A DNA stretch of 64,000 nucleotides, from the NCBI RefSeq assembly GCF_001648155.1, contig NZ_CP015199.1:4163001-4227000 (forward strand), given 5' to 3'. Positions within the stretch are counted from its first letter, which is position 1. Each line of letters starts with the position of its first letter. This DNA comes from Chryseobacterium glaciei. GTDB lineage: Bacteria > Bacteroidota > Bacteroidia > Flavobacteriales > Weeksellaceae. Shown here one piece after another: positions 1-9,688 of the stretch. Below the pieces are notes generated by a model. That model saw only the letters and a list, made by a program, of their open reading frames with translations, was not told where the DNA came from and searched no databases. The position numbers were made by a program, and so were the translations under genes.

Positions 1-170
1 CTATCCACATGTTTAAGTTAATTACACTCATTTCGTGATAAATAGGGTTTTCCACACTTAAAGTAATGTTATAAATAATATTTAAATAGATTTTGTAATT
101 AACTGACTTTAAGTTATTTAAATATATTTAATTAAATTATCCACAATCCACAATTTTATTCACAGACAAT
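1..170. other. Candidate oriC edge: DnaA-box cluster with AT-rich tract
   Basis: Two exact matches to the DnaA box TTATNCACA are seen at 137-145 and 156-164. Two near matches with one mismatch each lie at 1-9 (CTATCCACA) and 48-56 (TTTTCCACA), all in the same orientation. Between them, about 61-136 is nearly pure A/T, as expected of an unwinding element. Most genes to the right run on the + strand, which fits replication moving rightwards from here. The cluster may continue left of the window. dnaA is not visible, so the origin call is inference. Confidence 0.5.
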
Positions 171-233
171 CTGTCATTTTACATCGTTTAACAAGTTTAC
201 AAACGTTAATTTTATTTTTTAACTAAAAATGGT

Positions 234-241
234 TAAATTTG
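234..241 (+). promoter_or_regulatory. Bacteroidota -7 promoter element (TAAATTTG)
   Basis: Exact TAnnTTTG match about 20 bases before the ATG at 263. It covers the alternative upstream TTG (239), which makes that TTG an unlikely start. Confidence 0.6.
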
Positions 242-262
242 ACTCTTGTAAACTATTCCACA

Positions 263-1372
263 ATGAATTTTGAACAGATCTATTTAGAAAACCCTAATTT
301 CCCAAACCGCTATATTTCCCCTGAAAAATTATTTTCATACTTACAGACGAATCTCGCAGACTCTATTCAGGAGATCGGAAAATCGTATTTGGAAAAACCT
401 ATTTATAAACTAAGCATCGGAACCGGAAACATAAATATTCTGGCCTGGTCACAAATGCACGGAAATGAGTCGAACGCTACACATGCAATGTTAGACTTGT
501 TGATCACTTTAGATAAAGCTCCGGAATTGAAGGAAGAACTTTTCAGTAAGATCAAACTGGATTTTATTTTTATGTTAAACCCTGACGGCTCTGAAAAATG
601 GACAAGGCTCAATGCTTCGGATATTGATCTTAACAGAGACTTCCATAACGAGTCAAGTAAAGAGATTAAATTTCTGAAAAATGCTGTTGCTTCAAAGAAG
701 TATGATTACGCTCTAAATTTACATGAGCAGAGAACAATTTTTACAACAGACGGAATCCATCCTGCGACTTTATCGTTTTTGGCACCTTCGGAAAATGTTG
801 AACGTACGCTTACCGAAAACAGAAAAAAATGTATGGCAGTAATTTCGGAAGTTTATCATCATTTGAAAGAATTAATTCCAAATCAGATCGGCAGATATTC
901 TGATGAATTTTATCCGACCTCTACAGGTGATAATTTCATCAAAGCAGGAATGCCTACGATTTTATTTGAAGGCGGACATTTTGTAGATGACTACACGAGA
1001 AAGGGAACGAGAAAATATTATACAATTGCGTTGTATTATGCACTAAAAGCGATCAGTGAATTAAACTCTGATATTACAGGCTGGGAAGGCTATCTTGAAA
1101 TTCCCGAAAATCAGGAAACGCATTACGATATCGTTTACAGAAATGTAAAGTTGAATACCGATCATGAATGTATTTTAGACGTCGCTGTTCAGTACCGCGA
1201 GATTATGGAGGAGGGCAAGGAGGAAATATCTTTTGTACCTTTTGTAATGGAAGTCGGAGATGTGAAGAAAAGGCAAGGCTGGCTCGAGATCGACTGCACC
1301 GGAAAGAAATTTATTTCTGCCACTAAATATCCAAAACTGGATGCTGTAGTAGAATTTAAAATAGAAGACTAA
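263..1372 (+). CDS. M14-family zinc carboxypeptidase-like protein
   Basis: A 369-residue protein of the M14 metallocarboxypeptidase superfamily. Zinc-binding HxxE is seen at H66/E69 (QMHGNES), a substrate-binding stretch at about 106-127 (NPDGS...DLNRDF), the third zinc ligand His at 154 (NLHEQR), and a probable catalytic Glu at 236 (LFEGGH). There is no signal peptide, so it is probably cytoplasmic, trimming peptides or amide-linked substrates; the substrate is unknown. The ATG at 263 is preferred over the in-frame TTG at 239 because that codon lies inside the promoter motif. A convergent terminator follows at once. The C-terminal third (about 280-369) is an extra beta-rich region I do not recognise. 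Confidence 0.8.
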   Translation: MNFEQIYLENPNFPNRYISPEKLFSYLQTNLADSIQEIGKSYLEKPIYKLSIGTGNINILAWSQMHGNESNATHAMLDLLITLDKAPELKEELFSKIKLDFIFMLNPDGSEKWTRLNASDIDLNRDFHNESSKEIKFLKNAVASKKYDYALNLHEQRTIFTTDGIHPATLSFLAPSENVERTLTENRKKCMAVISEVYHHLKELIPNQIGRYSDEFYPTSTGDNFIKAGMPTILFEGGHFVDDYTRKGTRKYYTIALYYALKAISELNSDITGWEGYLEIPENQETHYDIVYRNVKLNTDHECILDVAVQYREIMEEGKEEISFVPFVMEVGDVKKRQGWLEIDCTGKKFISATKYPKLDAVVEFKIED

Positions 1373-1405
1373 AAAAGCGGAACAATTTGTTCCGCTTTTG
1401 TTTTA
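1373..1405. terminator. Bidirectional intrinsic terminator
   Basis: Perfect 13-bp inverted repeat (1373-1385 with 1387-1399) flanked by A and T runs, starting right after the stop codon of the M14-like gene and lying between convergent genes. Confidence 0.85.
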
Positions 1406-1512
1406 TGTAATTTTTTAAACGTTTGCTTTATCAGCAAATTTATTTGCCATTCTTTGCTCCTTAAAAATTGGAGGCATCAAAATAAAACTTTGCGTTTAAA
1501 ATTTTAGAATTA

Positions 1513-2022
1513 TTAGTTCACAACCTTAATTCCGTTCGCTACAAATCTTATCTCTTCTTTTGGAGTCGTGATCGCGTCAATTTCAGCTTGAGGTTTTTTA
1601 GCATCTTCTGCGTAATGTTTTTGCTCATCGATAGAAGTTACTTTTCTTTCAGCACTTCCGTCTAACACAACAGTTTTACCTTTCAAAGCAGTCGGAACGA
1701 AAAATGCATAATCTTTCATTTTTACGAAGAACTGAGAATTATCTTCAGTCTGGATCGTTAACCAACAACCTTTTTTATCACAAACATCTACAACTTTTCC
1801 TTTGATAGCTACGTTTTCTACTTTCTTGTTCTCTTTTTTAAGCTTTTTGCTTAATTTATCTACAGAAATAGCTTTGGATTCTACTCCAGAAGACACTGCG
1901 CTTCCGTAAGTATCACCAACCACTGCATTTCCTGCAGGTGGACCGAATTTCTTTGTCTCCTGTGCAAAAGCTAAAGTGGATGCACTTACAGCGACTGCAA
2001 ATAATATTGCTTTGAATTTCAT
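1513..2022 (-). CDS. DUF4920 family secreted protein
   Basis: A 169-residue exported protein. A signal peptide (MKFKAILFAVAVSASTLAFA) is followed by an OB-fold-like DUF4920 domain. It has the family's Cys-containing core (VDVCDKKGCWLTI, about residues 78-90), in which two Cys and a Trp suggest redox or metal binding in the periplasm. The function of the family is not established. The start at 2022 is chosen because it begins the signal peptide. The longer frame to 2040 reaches into the promoter element at 2038-2045. It converges with the M14-like gene and shares the terminator region. Confidence 0.85.
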   Translation of the reverse strand: MKFKAILFAVAVSASTLAFAQETKKFGPPAGNAVVGDTYGSAVSSGVESKAISVDKLSKKLKKENKKVENVAIKGKVVDVCDKKGCWLTIQTEDNSQFFVKMKDYAFFVPTALKGKTVVLDGSAERKVTSIDEQKHYAEDAKKPQAEIDAITTPKEEIRFVANGIKVVN

Positions 2023-2037
2023 TATTAATATTTTTTC

Positions 2038-2045
2038 CAAAAATA
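2038..2045 (-). promoter_or_regulatory. -7 promoter element of the DUF4920 gene (TATTTTTG)
   Basis: TAnnTTTG on the minus strand, 15 bases before the ATG at 2022, giving a leader of about 10 bases. Confidence 0.55.
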
Positions 2046-2315
2046 CTAATAAATATTGAATCAGAAATTGTTAAAAACTTGATAAAAAACAGGTCAGACT
2101 TTCTCGTGTTTAAATTCATTTTAAATAAATTTATTTGTTGGAAAATTATTTTTATCGCAATATCCGCAAAGGTATTTCGAACTAATCTTGAAAAAAATAA
2201 AAACTATTTATTACAAAAAAACCTTGCGATCGTTGCCTTTAAAATAATAAATATACTTTTCCATTCCAACTGAGCTTAATTTTAAACAAAATCCGAAACG
2301 AATCACATATTTATT
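2046..2315. other. AT-rich divergent intergenic region, no gene seen
   Basis: The spacer between the divergent DUF4920 and permease genes is very AT-rich. A 64-codon open frame at 2079-2273 has no recognisable features and is not called. Only the promoter at each end can be supported. Confidence 0.6.
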
Positions 2316-2323
2316 TATATTTG
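2316..2323 (+). promoter_or_regulatory. -7 promoter element of the APC permease gene (TATATTTG)
   Basis: Exact TAnnTTTG match 16 bases before the ATG at 2340, so the leader would be only about 10 bases. Confidence 0.6.
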
Positions 2324-2339
2324 ACGCCTATACTTGACT

Positions 2340-3755
2340 ATGCAAAAAAAACTAAAACTTTGGGACGCCATTATGCTGGTAATGGGTTCTATGATCGGAA
2401 GTGGAATCTTCATCGTAAGCGCCGACATGATGCGGAATCTAGGTTCCGGATATTGGCTTATCGTTGTTTGGGTGATCACGGGAATCATGACGGTTGCTGC
2501 AGCGATCAGCTATGGCGAACTATCAGCCTTATTTCCTAAAGCAGGAGGGCAATATACATACCTTAAGGAGATCTTCGGCAAAAAGATGGGGTTCTTGTAC
2601 GGATGGGGATTATTTACCGTAATACAGACCGGAACGATTGCCGCAGTTGCTATGGCTTTTGGGAAGTTTACTGCTTATTTGATTCCTTCTCTTAATGATG
2701 CAGCTCCGATATTCCAAAGTGGAGAGTTTAAAATTACCTGGATACAGATTTTAGCCATCGCTATTATTCTTTTGCTGACGTACATTAACACAAGAGGTGT
2801 TGAAAGCGGAAAAATATTACAGAATGTTTTTACAGGTTCTAAAATCATAGCTATATTAGGCTTAATTGCTGCCGGATTTATTTTAGTTGATTTCTCTCAT
2901 TTGGCGGAAAATTTCAGTTTAGGACATGATTCTTTTAATAACCTTAAAAAAGATTTCACAGGAAATTTCCTTAAAGAAGGTTGGCAGCCCATTGGTGGAA
3001 TGACCTTAATGGGCGGAATCGCAGCAGCAATGGTAGGTTCCGTATTCAGTTCTGTGGCTTGGGAAAGTGTAACTTTCGTTTCGGGGGAAATAGATAATCC
3101 GAAAAAGAACGTAGTAAAATCTATGATCTACGGAACATCTGCCGTAATGATTTTATATATCTTAGTAAATTATGTTTATCTAAATGCGTTGGACAGAGAC
3201 GCGATCGCCTTTGCAGAAAATGACAGAGTAGCAGTTGCTGCTTCACACAATATTTTCGGAAGCGCAGGAACGGTAATTATTGCTGTTTTGGTAATGGTTT
3301 CTACTTTTGGTTGTAACAACGGATTAATTTTGGCTGGATCAAGAGTTTTCCAAACCATGGCCAAAGACGGAATGTTCTTCAAACAGGCCGAAAAAAACAA
3401 CAAAAACGAAGTTCCCGCTAATGCACTATGGATGCAGGGAGTTTGGGCTTCTTTGCTGTGTTTAAGCGGTCAATACGGGAATCTTTTGGATATGATCTCA
3501 TTCGTGATCGTTTTATTCTACATGATAACTGTTTTTGGAGTTATTTATTTAAGATTTAAGCAGCCGGATCTCGAAAGACCTTACAAAACATGGTTATATC
3601 CGGTTACGCCGATCGTTTATTTACTTATTGGTTCTGGTTTTTGTATTTTATTATTAATTTACAAGCAACAATATACTTGGCCGGGCTTCGTAATGGTCTT
3701 GCTCGGACTTCCGGTTTATTATTTTATTAATCGAAATAAGAAAATAGAAGAATAA
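2340..3755 (+). CDS. APC-superfamily amino acid permease
   Basis: A 471-residue integral inner-membrane protein with about 12 hydrophobic helices. It probably imports or exchanges amino acids. The first helix carries the APC signature region MLVMGSMIGSGIF (about 14-26), the unwound substrate-binding segment of the LeuT fold. Helix 2 and the following loop have SYGELSALFPKAGGQY, typical of the LAT/APC subfamily. Helix 6 contains VFSSVAWESVTFVSGE, another family hallmark. The ATG at 2340 is favoured over the TTG two codons upstream. It appears monocistronic, with its own promoter and terminator. The specific amino acid cannot be told from sequence. Confidence 0.88.
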   Translation: MQKKLKLWDAIMLVMGSMIGSGIFIVSADMMRNLGSGYWLIVVWVITGIMTVAAAISYGELSALFPKAGGQYTYLKEIFGKKMGFLYGWGLFTVIQTGTIAAVAMAFGKFTAYLIPSLNDAAPIFQSGEFKITWIQILAIAIILLLTYINTRGVESGKILQNVFTGSKIIAILGLIAAGFILVDFSHLAENFSLGHDSFNNLKKDFTGNFLKEGWQPIGGMTLMGGIAAAMVGSVFSSVAWESVTFVSGEIDNPKKNVVKSMIYGTSAVMILYILVNYVYLNALDRDAIAFAENDRVAVAASHNIFGSAGTVIIAVLVMVSTFGCNNGLILAGSRVFQTMAKDGMFFKQAEKNNKNEVPANALWMQGVWASLLCLSGQYGNLLDMISFVIVLFYMITVFGVIYLRFKQPDLERPYKTWLYPVTPIVYLLIGSGFCILLLIYKQQYTWPGFVMVLLGLPVYYFINRNKKIEE

Positions 3756-3760
3756 ATTTC

Positions 3761-3797
3761 AAAAGCTGTTTGACTAAGTCGGGCAGCTTTTTTTATT
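3761..3797 (+). terminator. Intrinsic terminator of the permease gene
   Basis: Stem 3761-3768 with 3784-3791, extended inward by G-U pairs and GAC/GTC, then a T-run. It starts 6 bases after the stop codon. Confidence 0.8.
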
Positions 3798-3815
3798 ACT
3801 TATTATTTTTTTCAG

Positions 3816-3908
3816 AAGCTATTTCCCGCTTTCCACTGTATCTTTTTTGTTACGGCCTGCGCTTCGCTCCGGCCGCAACAAAAAAGGATGTCGTTTCAAT
3901 CGCGGCTA
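3816..3908. repeat. Dispersed palindromic repeat with CCCGCTTTCCACT lead
   Basis: Begins AAGCTATTTCCCGCTTTCCA and contains a long G/C-rich imperfect hairpin (about 3841-3887, arms rich in CGGCC and TTTTTTGT), then GATGTCGTTTCAATCGCGGC. The GC-rich core contrasts with the surrounding DNA. The lead sequence recurs at the extreme right end of the window (63978-64000), so it is a multi-copy intergenic element. Open frames across this stretch are not real genes. Confidence 0.75.
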
Positions 3909-3927
3909 ATGATAATATTCTGCAAAT

Positions 3928-3960
3928 AAACCTAACAGGTTTCCAAAACCTGTTAGGTTT
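3928..3960. repeat. Perfect 15-bp palindrome (AACCTAACAGGTTT type)
   Basis: Arms 3928-3942 and 3946-3960 are exact reverse complements around a 3-base loop. The core AGGTTT-N-AAACCT resembles the palindrome at 60878-60910, which suggests a shared family. Between here and 4104 the sequence is AT-rich with no gene. Confidence 0.75.
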
Positions 3961-4104
3961 GAACAATAACAAAAACAAAAATAACGCAGAAAGAATTTTA
4001 AACAGCAATTTTAAAATATACAATACTCTATTTCGTGAAAAATGTTTAATTTGGTATTTCGTTTCAAGTAAACAAGACTATGACGTAAAAAATAAAGCTG
4101 AATC

Positions 4105-4545
4105 ATGGACACACCAAATTACAGAATGCCTTTTGTTCCATCAACATTAATGACGGAGGGAGGAAGTATCGACACCTGCGACATGGGTGAAAGTATTGCC
4201 CACAACATTATGTTGCTGATAACCACCAAAAAGGGCGAAAACAGATATGATGAAAATTACGGAAACGACGTTTGGAATCTGGAATTCGATAATGGAGTTA
4301 CAAGTGCCGTCTGGGAAAATATTTTTATCAAAAGTCTCAAAAGACAGATACAGGAATACGAACCCAGAATCGTTCAGCCGCAGATTGATGCCAACATTCA
4401 GTTTGTAGAACACAATTACGACACAAAAGAACATACGGAAATCAAAAAGAAAGTAAGAGTTGCCATTAATGCAAAAATGGAGGAGTCGGGAGAGCGTTTC
4501 AGCTTTTCTACAGAATTATTTTTGAGCCCGATGTCTATCGACTAA
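4105..4545 (+). CDS. GPW/gp25 family protein, T6SS baseplate subunit TssE-like
   Basis: A 146-residue protein of the gp25-like family. In contractile injection machines these proteins form the baseplate wedge that seeds sheath assembly. Family features are MGESIAHNIMLLITTKKGENRYDENYG near the N-terminus, the conserved turn with Tyr and Gly (about 38-50), and VWENIFIKSLKRQIQEYEPRI, the amphipathic helix that packs on the sheath. The tssF gene follows 24 bases downstream on the same strand, so the two form an operon. Together they point to the Bacteroidota T6SS (subtype iii). Other T6SS genes are not in this window. Confidence 0.85.
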   Translation: MDTPNYRMPFVPSTLMTEGGSIDTCDMGESIAHNIMLLITTKKGENRYDENYGNDVWNLEFDNGVTSAVWENIFIKSLKRQIQEYEPRIVQPQIDANIQFVEHNYDTKEHTEIKKKVRVAINAKMEESGERFSFSTELFLSPMSID

Positions 4546-4569
4546 ATATTTTTATTGTAATTAGAATTT

Positions 4570-6453
4570 ATGAATTTAGACCAGAATATTTATTCCAAAG
4601 AATCTGTAAAAGCAAGAATGCTTCAGAACGCAACCAAAGTTTGGGGATTAAAAAGTCCGCAGTCTCTGGATCCTTTCGTTAAATTACTGATCGATGCGTT
4701 CAGTACAGAAGTTTTTAAAGCAAACAACGAAATACAGACGGTAAATGCCCGCATTTTAGAAAAGTTGGCGAAATTATTGACGCCGTCCATCTATACTCAC
4801 CCGATTCCTTCGCACGCAGTTGCCTTTACACAACCTTACGAATCTTCGGAGGTTTTGTTGGAGCATACCGAGTTTTTCTTCAAAAAGCAAATGACTTCCA
4901 CGGTAAAATCGGAGTCGGACAAACAGGTGAATATTCCTTTTACACCGATCGGGAATGTGAGAATCAATAAAGCTCAGACATCAATCATGTTTGTTGGAAA
5001 TACTTGTTACAGTATTGATGATCGATTAAATAAAATTCCAATTTCAAGATTTCAGGGAAAACCGGAAGATTACAGAAAAGTAACGATCGGAATCAATGTC
5101 AGCAAATATGTTAGCGAAAATTTTCCTAAATATTTAAGTATTTTCTGTTCAAATCCAGCTTTTGAGCATTTGGATTTTGTTTACAAACTGTTGCCGTACA
5201 TCACGGTTACCAGCAACGGAAATCCTTTGTTTGTAAGAGAAGGTTTATCTTATTTGAAAAGCAGCCAGCCGGAAGGGTATGAGCAAATGTTCCGTGAACA
5301 GTCCATCAGAACAAAAACAATTGAAGATATCAAAAGCATTTATCATCACAAATTCATTGAGATCACAGGAACTTCGGACAGTCTTTTTTCTGAACCCGGA
5401 AAACTTCCACAAAATTTGGATTTCCTTGAAGAAAAAGATGAAATTTCAAAACATATTGAAGGAAAACGTTATTTGTGGTTGACTTTTGAGTTTCCACCAC
5501 AGTTTTCTGCTGAGATTTTAGATAATTTTTCTTTTGTATTAAATGCTTTCCCGATCTATAACAGAGCCTGGAAAAAAACAGAATACAGTCTGGATATTAT
5601 GGGAAATAATATTCCTTTGGTAACAGATGAGGGCGAGCATTTTCTTTATGTTGATGAGGTTCAGGACGGAGAAGGAAGAAGATATACGGAAATCCCTTTC
5701 ACTCCTGCAGATGATTTAAAGAAAGGGTTGTACACCGTCCGAAAAGGTGGAATGGAACGTTTTACCAACAGAAATGCAGTCGACATGATTGCAAATGTGT
5801 TGGAACTGACAAGAGATGAGATCGCAGCGTTTTCACTTTTAAACAGAGATAATGTAAAAGGTGTGTTGAGCGAAATGTCTGACAAAATGAAATCAATGGT
5901 TCAGAAAGTGAATAATGCGAAAAGAAGCATTAAACAGGAACTGAATTACGTAATCATGGAGCCTGTAGAAAAAACAGATCATACATACGCCTCATTTTGG
6001 GTAACTCATTGTACGTTGGCCAATCACATGCGCCCTGGAACGGAACTTTCCAATCAATTAAAATCGCAGTCGTTGGTACTTCTTACCGAAAGTATCGGCG
6101 GATCTGAAGAGCAAAAAGGAACCGACAGTATTCAGGCTTATAAATACGCTTTGACGACAAGAGATAAGATTATTTCTCTGGAAGACGTTAAAAATTATTG
6201 CAGAATGGTTCTGAAAGACGAAGTAAAAGACGTGCGAGTAAAACGTGGAACTATGATCAGCAACCGACCGAAAGAAGGTTTCGTGCGAACCGTTGAGGTT
6301 GAGATTATTCCCCAAAATTATTCTTTCTACGGAAGAGCTTATTGGGAAAATATGGCGAATATCCTTAGGAATCAAATTATTTCAAAAGCGATTGACGGAA
6401 TTGAGTACGTTGTAAAGATCAGCAACGAAGATGTAGATTTCTTTGAAAATTAA
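4570..6453 (+). CDS. tssF: Type VI secretion system baseplate subunit TssF
   Basis: A 627-residue protein similar in size and layout to TssF, which builds the wedge of the T6SS baseplate with TssE, TssG and TssK. The N-terminal block (about 1-90: FVKLLIDAFSTEVFKANNEI, then LTPSIYTHPIPSHAVAF) is characteristic, with the conserved proline-rich segment following an early helical region. The C-terminal block carries VVEVEIIP-type strands as in other TssF proteins. There are no signal or membrane segments, so it acts in the cytoplasm. It is co-transcribed with the gp25-like gene and ends just before a 29-bp palindrome. Confidence 0.82.
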   Translation: MNLDQNIYSKESVKARMLQNATKVWGLKSPQSLDPFVKLLIDAFSTEVFKANNEIQTVNARILEKLAKLLTPSIYTHPIPSHAVAFTQPYESSEVLLEHTEFFFKKQMTSTVKSESDKQVNIPFTPIGNVRINKAQTSIMFVGNTCYSIDDRLNKIPISRFQGKPEDYRKVTIGINVSKYVSENFPKYLSIFCSNPAFEHLDFVYKLLPYITVTSNGNPLFVREGLSYLKSSQPEGYEQMFREQSIRTKTIEDIKSIYHHKFIEITGTSDSLFSEPGKLPQNLDFLEEKDEISKHIEGKRYLWLTFEFPPQFSAEILDNFSFVLNAFPIYNRAWKKTEYSLDIMGNNIPLVTDEGEHFLYVDEVQDGEGRRYTEIPFTPADDLKKGLYTVRKGGMERFTNRNAVDMIANVLELTRDEIAAFSLLNRDNVKGVLSEMSDKMKSMVQKVNNAKRSIKQELNYVIMEPVEKTDHTYASFWVTHCTLANHMRPGTELSNQLKSQSLVLLTESIGGSEEQKGTDSIQAYKYALTTRDKIISLEDVKNYCRMVLKDEVKDVRVKRGTMISNRPKEGFVRTVEVEIIPQNYSFYGRAYWENMANILRNQIISKAIDGIEYVVKISNEDVDFFEN

Positions 6454-6472
6454 AATGTAAATTTTTAAACTA

Positions 6473-6571
6473 AAGATCCTTCGACTTCGCTCAGGATGAC
6501 ATCTCTAATACTAACTGTTACCTATGCAGAATAATTTAACGCTGTCATCCTGAGCGAAGTCGAAGGATCTT
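6473..6571. repeat. Dispersed inverted repeat, copy 1 (GATCCTTCGACTTCGCTCAG arms)
   Basis: Arms 6473-6501 and 6543-6571 are exact 29-base reverse complements around a 41-base loop. The segment 6496-6519 is found exactly, reverse-complemented, at 29934-29957 in copy 2, so these are copies of one element. It has no coding capacity and lies just after the tssF stop, where it could also act as a terminator. Confidence 0.85.
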
Positions 6572-6803
6572 ATATAATTTCAGAAACATTACTATTTTCA
6601 AGAAAAGGGATGATTTGCTCTGCTACCAAACTTTTTAGCTTTAAAAATCTTTGATTTTATAATAATTACCAAAAAAAATTGCATTAAAAAAATCATGACT
6701 ACTAAAATTAGACATTCAAAAAAATTAATTTAAAACAAAAAATTCTCTCTTAACCGTTAATTAAACTAACATTTTTTAACACAAAAAATTCCATAAAATT
6801 CCG
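6572..6803. other. Intergenic region upstream of uvrA, no gene seen
   Basis: About 230 AT-rich bases between the repeat and the uvrA promoter. No open frame, hairpin or recognisable LexA-type operator was found by eye. Confidence 0.5.
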
Positions 6804-6811
6804 TAATTTTG
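6804..6811 (+). promoter_or_regulatory. -7 promoter element of uvrA (TAATTTTG)
   Basis: Exact TAnnTTTG followed by C, 35 bases before the uvrA start codon. Confidence 0.6.
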
Positions 6812-6846
6812 CACAGCGTGATTTTCAGGTAAGATCACATCAAATT

Positions 6847-9678
6847 ATGAGTAAATCAAAAGAATATATAGAAGTTTACGGTGCACGAGAGCATAATCTT
6901 AAAAACATTAATGTCAAAATTCCTCGTAATGAATTAGTCGTAATCACGGGACTTTCCGGAAGCGGAAAATCTTCATTGGCTTTTGATACGATTTTTGCCG
7001 AAGGTCAGCGTCGTTATATCGAAACATTTTCAGCGTATGCCCGTCAGTTTTTGGGAGGTTTGGAACGTCCTGATGTAGATAAAATTGAAGGACTTTCACC
7101 TGTAATTGCTATCGAACAGAAGACAACCAACAAAAACCCTCGTTCAACAGTAGGAACCGTTACAGAATTGTACGATTATCTTCGTCTTTTGTATGCGAGA
7201 GTTTCGGATGCTTATTCACTTTCCACAGGAAAAAAATTGGTAAGCTACACGGAAGAACAGATTCTGGATACCATCAAACAAAATTATAAAGGGGAGAAAT
7301 TGATGTTGATGGCGCCTGTTGTGCGTTCCAGAAAAGGTCATTACCACGAACTTTTTGTTCAGATGGCTAAAAAAGGATACGGACAGGCAAGAATTGATGG
7401 AGAATTACAAGATATTGAATACGATTTAAAACTTGACCGTTACAAAACCCACGACATCGACATTGTGATCGACCGTTGGATCATCGGAGAAAGTGCTTCC
7501 GAAAGCAGAATGGAAAAATCATTACGTACAGCAACGGAAATGGGAGAAGGCCTGATCGGAATTCAGAAGTTGGGAAGTACGGAAATTGAATATTTCTCAA
7601 AAAACTTAATGGATGCAGAAACAGGTCATTCATTAGCATTGCCCGAGCCCAATACTTTTTCGTTCAACTCTCCAAAAGGGAGTTGCCCAGATTGTAAAGG
7701 TTTAGGAACCATCAAAAAAATCAACACTGATTATTTTGTTGAAAATAATAAATTATCAATCAATCAAGGAGGGTTATTGCCTTTAGAAGATATTAAATCT
7801 AATAAATGGATCTTGTCTCAGATCAAAAGTATTCTTGAGATCTTCGGACTTGGTTTAACGACTCCTTTTAAAGATATTCCGGAAGAAGCATTAGACTATA
7901 TATATAATGGTTGTCATAAAGAATTTAATAAAGATCTGAAATATGCAGGAATTGCGAAGAAGATAAAGATCAGTTTTGATGGTTTGATTCCTTTTATGGA
8001 AGAAATGATTGATGAAAGAGAATCTTACGAAGCTATTTTACTGGAAAGACATTTCACAACAGAAGAAACTTGTCCTTCATGTGGCGGAGCTCGTCTTCAA
8101 CCTGGAAGTTTAAGTTTTAAAATTGATGGAAAAAATATTGCTGAGGTTAACGGATTAAGTTTAGCCGACCTGAAAGACTGGTTAGCTGATATTAAAGACA
8201 AGTTTTCCGAAAAACATAAAATCATCGCTCACGAAATTTTAAAGGAAATCGAAACCAGACTTCAATTCTTATTAGATGTTGGTTTGGATTATTTAAGTTT
8301 GAGCAGAAGTTCAAAAACACTTTCGGGAGGAGAATCTCAAAGAATTCGTCTGGCAACACAGATAGGTTCTCAATTGGTGAATGTCTTGTATATTTTGGAT
8401 GAACCAAGTATCGGATTACACCAAAGAGACAACGAAAGGCTTATTGCTTCATTAAAAAATCTTAGAGACATTGGAAACTCTGTTTTGGTAGTTGAACACG
8501 ACAAAGATATGATCCTTGAAGCCGATGAGGTATTGGATATTGGTCCAAGAGCCGGAAAATTCGGTGGTGAGATTCTTTGGCAGGGAAAACCAAAAGACTT
8601 ATTGAAAGCTGATACAATAACAGCCGATTATATTACAGGAAAAAGAAAAATTGAAGTTCCTGCTGAAAGAAGAGCCGGGAACGGAAAAAATATAGTTCTA
8701 AAAGGAGCAACAGGAAACAATCTTAAAAATGTCAACCTTGATATTCCGTTAGGAAAATTGGTAGTTGTAACAGGAATTTCAGGAAGTGGAAAATCTTCTT
8801 TGATCAATGGGACTTTGTATCCGATCCTTAACAAACATTTTTACAGAGCTGTTCAGGAACCTTTGCCTTACAAGAAAATCGAAGGACTTGACAATATTGA
8901 TAAAATCGTAGATGTAGATCAGACTCCGATCGGAAGAACACCTCGTTCAAATCCTGCAACCTACACGGGAATGTTTACAGACATCAGAAATCTTTTTGCA
9001 GAATTACCGGAAAGTAAAATTCGTGGGTATAAGCCGGGAAGATTTTCTTTCAACGTAAAAGGCGGAAGATGCGAAACCTGTCAGGGTGGTGGTTTGAAAG
9101 TCATTGAAATGAATTTCTTACCTGATGTTTATGTTCATTGTGAAACTTGTAATGGAAAACGTTTTAACAGAGAAACGCTGGAAGTTCGTTACAAAGGAAA
9201 ATCTATTTCTGATGTGTTGGATATGACGATTGATGAAGCGGTAGATTTCTTCCAACCGATTCCTAAGATTTTTGCTAAGGTTAAAACTTTGCAAGATGTA
9301 GGTTTGGGATATATCACATTGGGACAACAATCGACTACACTTTCTGGGGGAGAGGCTCAACGTATTAAGTTAGCGACAGAATTAGCAAAAAGACAAACCG
9401 GAAATACATTATATATTCTTGATGAACCAACAACGGGACTTCATTTTGAGGACGTAAAAATTCTGATGGAAGCAATCAATCAATTGGTAGAACTAGGAAA
9501 TTCATTCATTATTATTGAACATAATATGGATGTGATAAAATTAGCAGATCATATTATCGACGTTGGCCCAGAAGGTGGAAAATACGGCGGAGAAATTGTA
9601 GCCAAAGGAACTCCTGAGGAGATTGTGAAATCTAAAAAGAGTTTGACGGGGAAGTTTTTGAAGAGGGAATTGGAGTAA
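6847..9678 (+). CDS. uvrA: Excinuclease ABC subunit A (UvrA)
   Basis: A 943-residue DNA-damage recognition ATPase of nucleotide excision repair. As a dimer it loads UvrB at lesions. Two ABC modules are visible: Walker [10 protein letters not shown] at about 35-43 and [12 protein letters not shown] in the second half. Both ABC signatures are seen ([12 protein letters not shown] and [12 protein letters not shown]), as are both Walker B segments ([11 protein letters not shown] and [11 protein letters not shown]). Zinc-binding Cys pairs occur as [17 protein letters not shown], and CETCQGGG with CETCNGKR. Length and layout match the full-length family and no key residue is missing. It has its own promoter. 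The gene 10 bases downstream may be read through from it. Confidence 0.98.
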   Translation: MSKSKEYIEVYGAREHNLKNINVKIPRNELVVITGLSGSGKSSLAFDTIFAEGQRRYIETFSAYARQFLGGLERPDVDKIEGLSPVIAIEQKTTNKNPRSTVGTVTELYDYLRLLYARVSDAYSLSTGKKLVSYTEEQILDTIKQNYKGEKLMLMAPVVRSRKGHYHELFVQMAKKGYGQARIDGELQDIEYDLKLDRYKTHDIDIVIDRWIIGESASESRMEKSLRTATEMGEGLIGIQKLGSTEIEYFSKNLMDAETGHSLALPEPNTFSFNSPKGSCPDCKGLGTIKKINTDYFVENNKLSINQGGLLPLEDIKSNKWILSQIKSILEIFGLGLTTPFKDIPEEALDYIYNGCHKEFNKDLKYAGIAKKIKISFDGLIPFMEEMIDERESYEAILLERHFTTEETCPSCGGARLQPGSLSFKIDGKNIAEVNGLSLADLKDWLADIKDKFSEKHKIIAHEILKEIETRLQFLLDVGLDYLSLSRSSKTLSGGESQRIRLATQIGSQLVNVLYILDEPSIGLHQRDNERLIASLKNLRDIGNSVLVVEHDKDMILEADEVLDIGPRAGKFGGEILWQGKPKDLLKADTITADYITGKRKIEVPAERRAGNGKNIVLKGATGNNLKNVNLDIPLGKLVVVTGISGSGKSSLINGTLYPILNKHFYRAVQEPLPYKKIEGLDNIDKIVDVDQTPIGRTPRSNPATYTGMFTDIRNLFAELPESKIRGYKPGRFSFNVKGGRCETCQGGGLKVIEMNFLPDVYVHCETCNGKRFNRETLEVRYKGKSISDVLDMTIDEAVDFFQPIPKIFAKVKTLQDVGLGYITLGQQSTTLSGGEAQRIKLATELAKRQTGNTLYILDEPTTGLHFEDVKILMEAINQLVELGNSFIIIEHNMDVIKLADHIIDVGPEGGKYGGEIVAKGTPEEIVKSKKSLTGKFLKRELE

Positions 9679-9688
9679 ATCTTAATAC

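Noticed and set aside
2079..2273. 64-codon open frame in the DUF4920-permease gap
   Set aside because: AT-rich sequence without family features or a promoter of its own.
3770..4150. 126-codon open frame after the permease
   Set aside because: It runs through the terminator, a GC-rich dispersed repeat and a palindrome, has no conserved features and overlaps the gp25-like gene.
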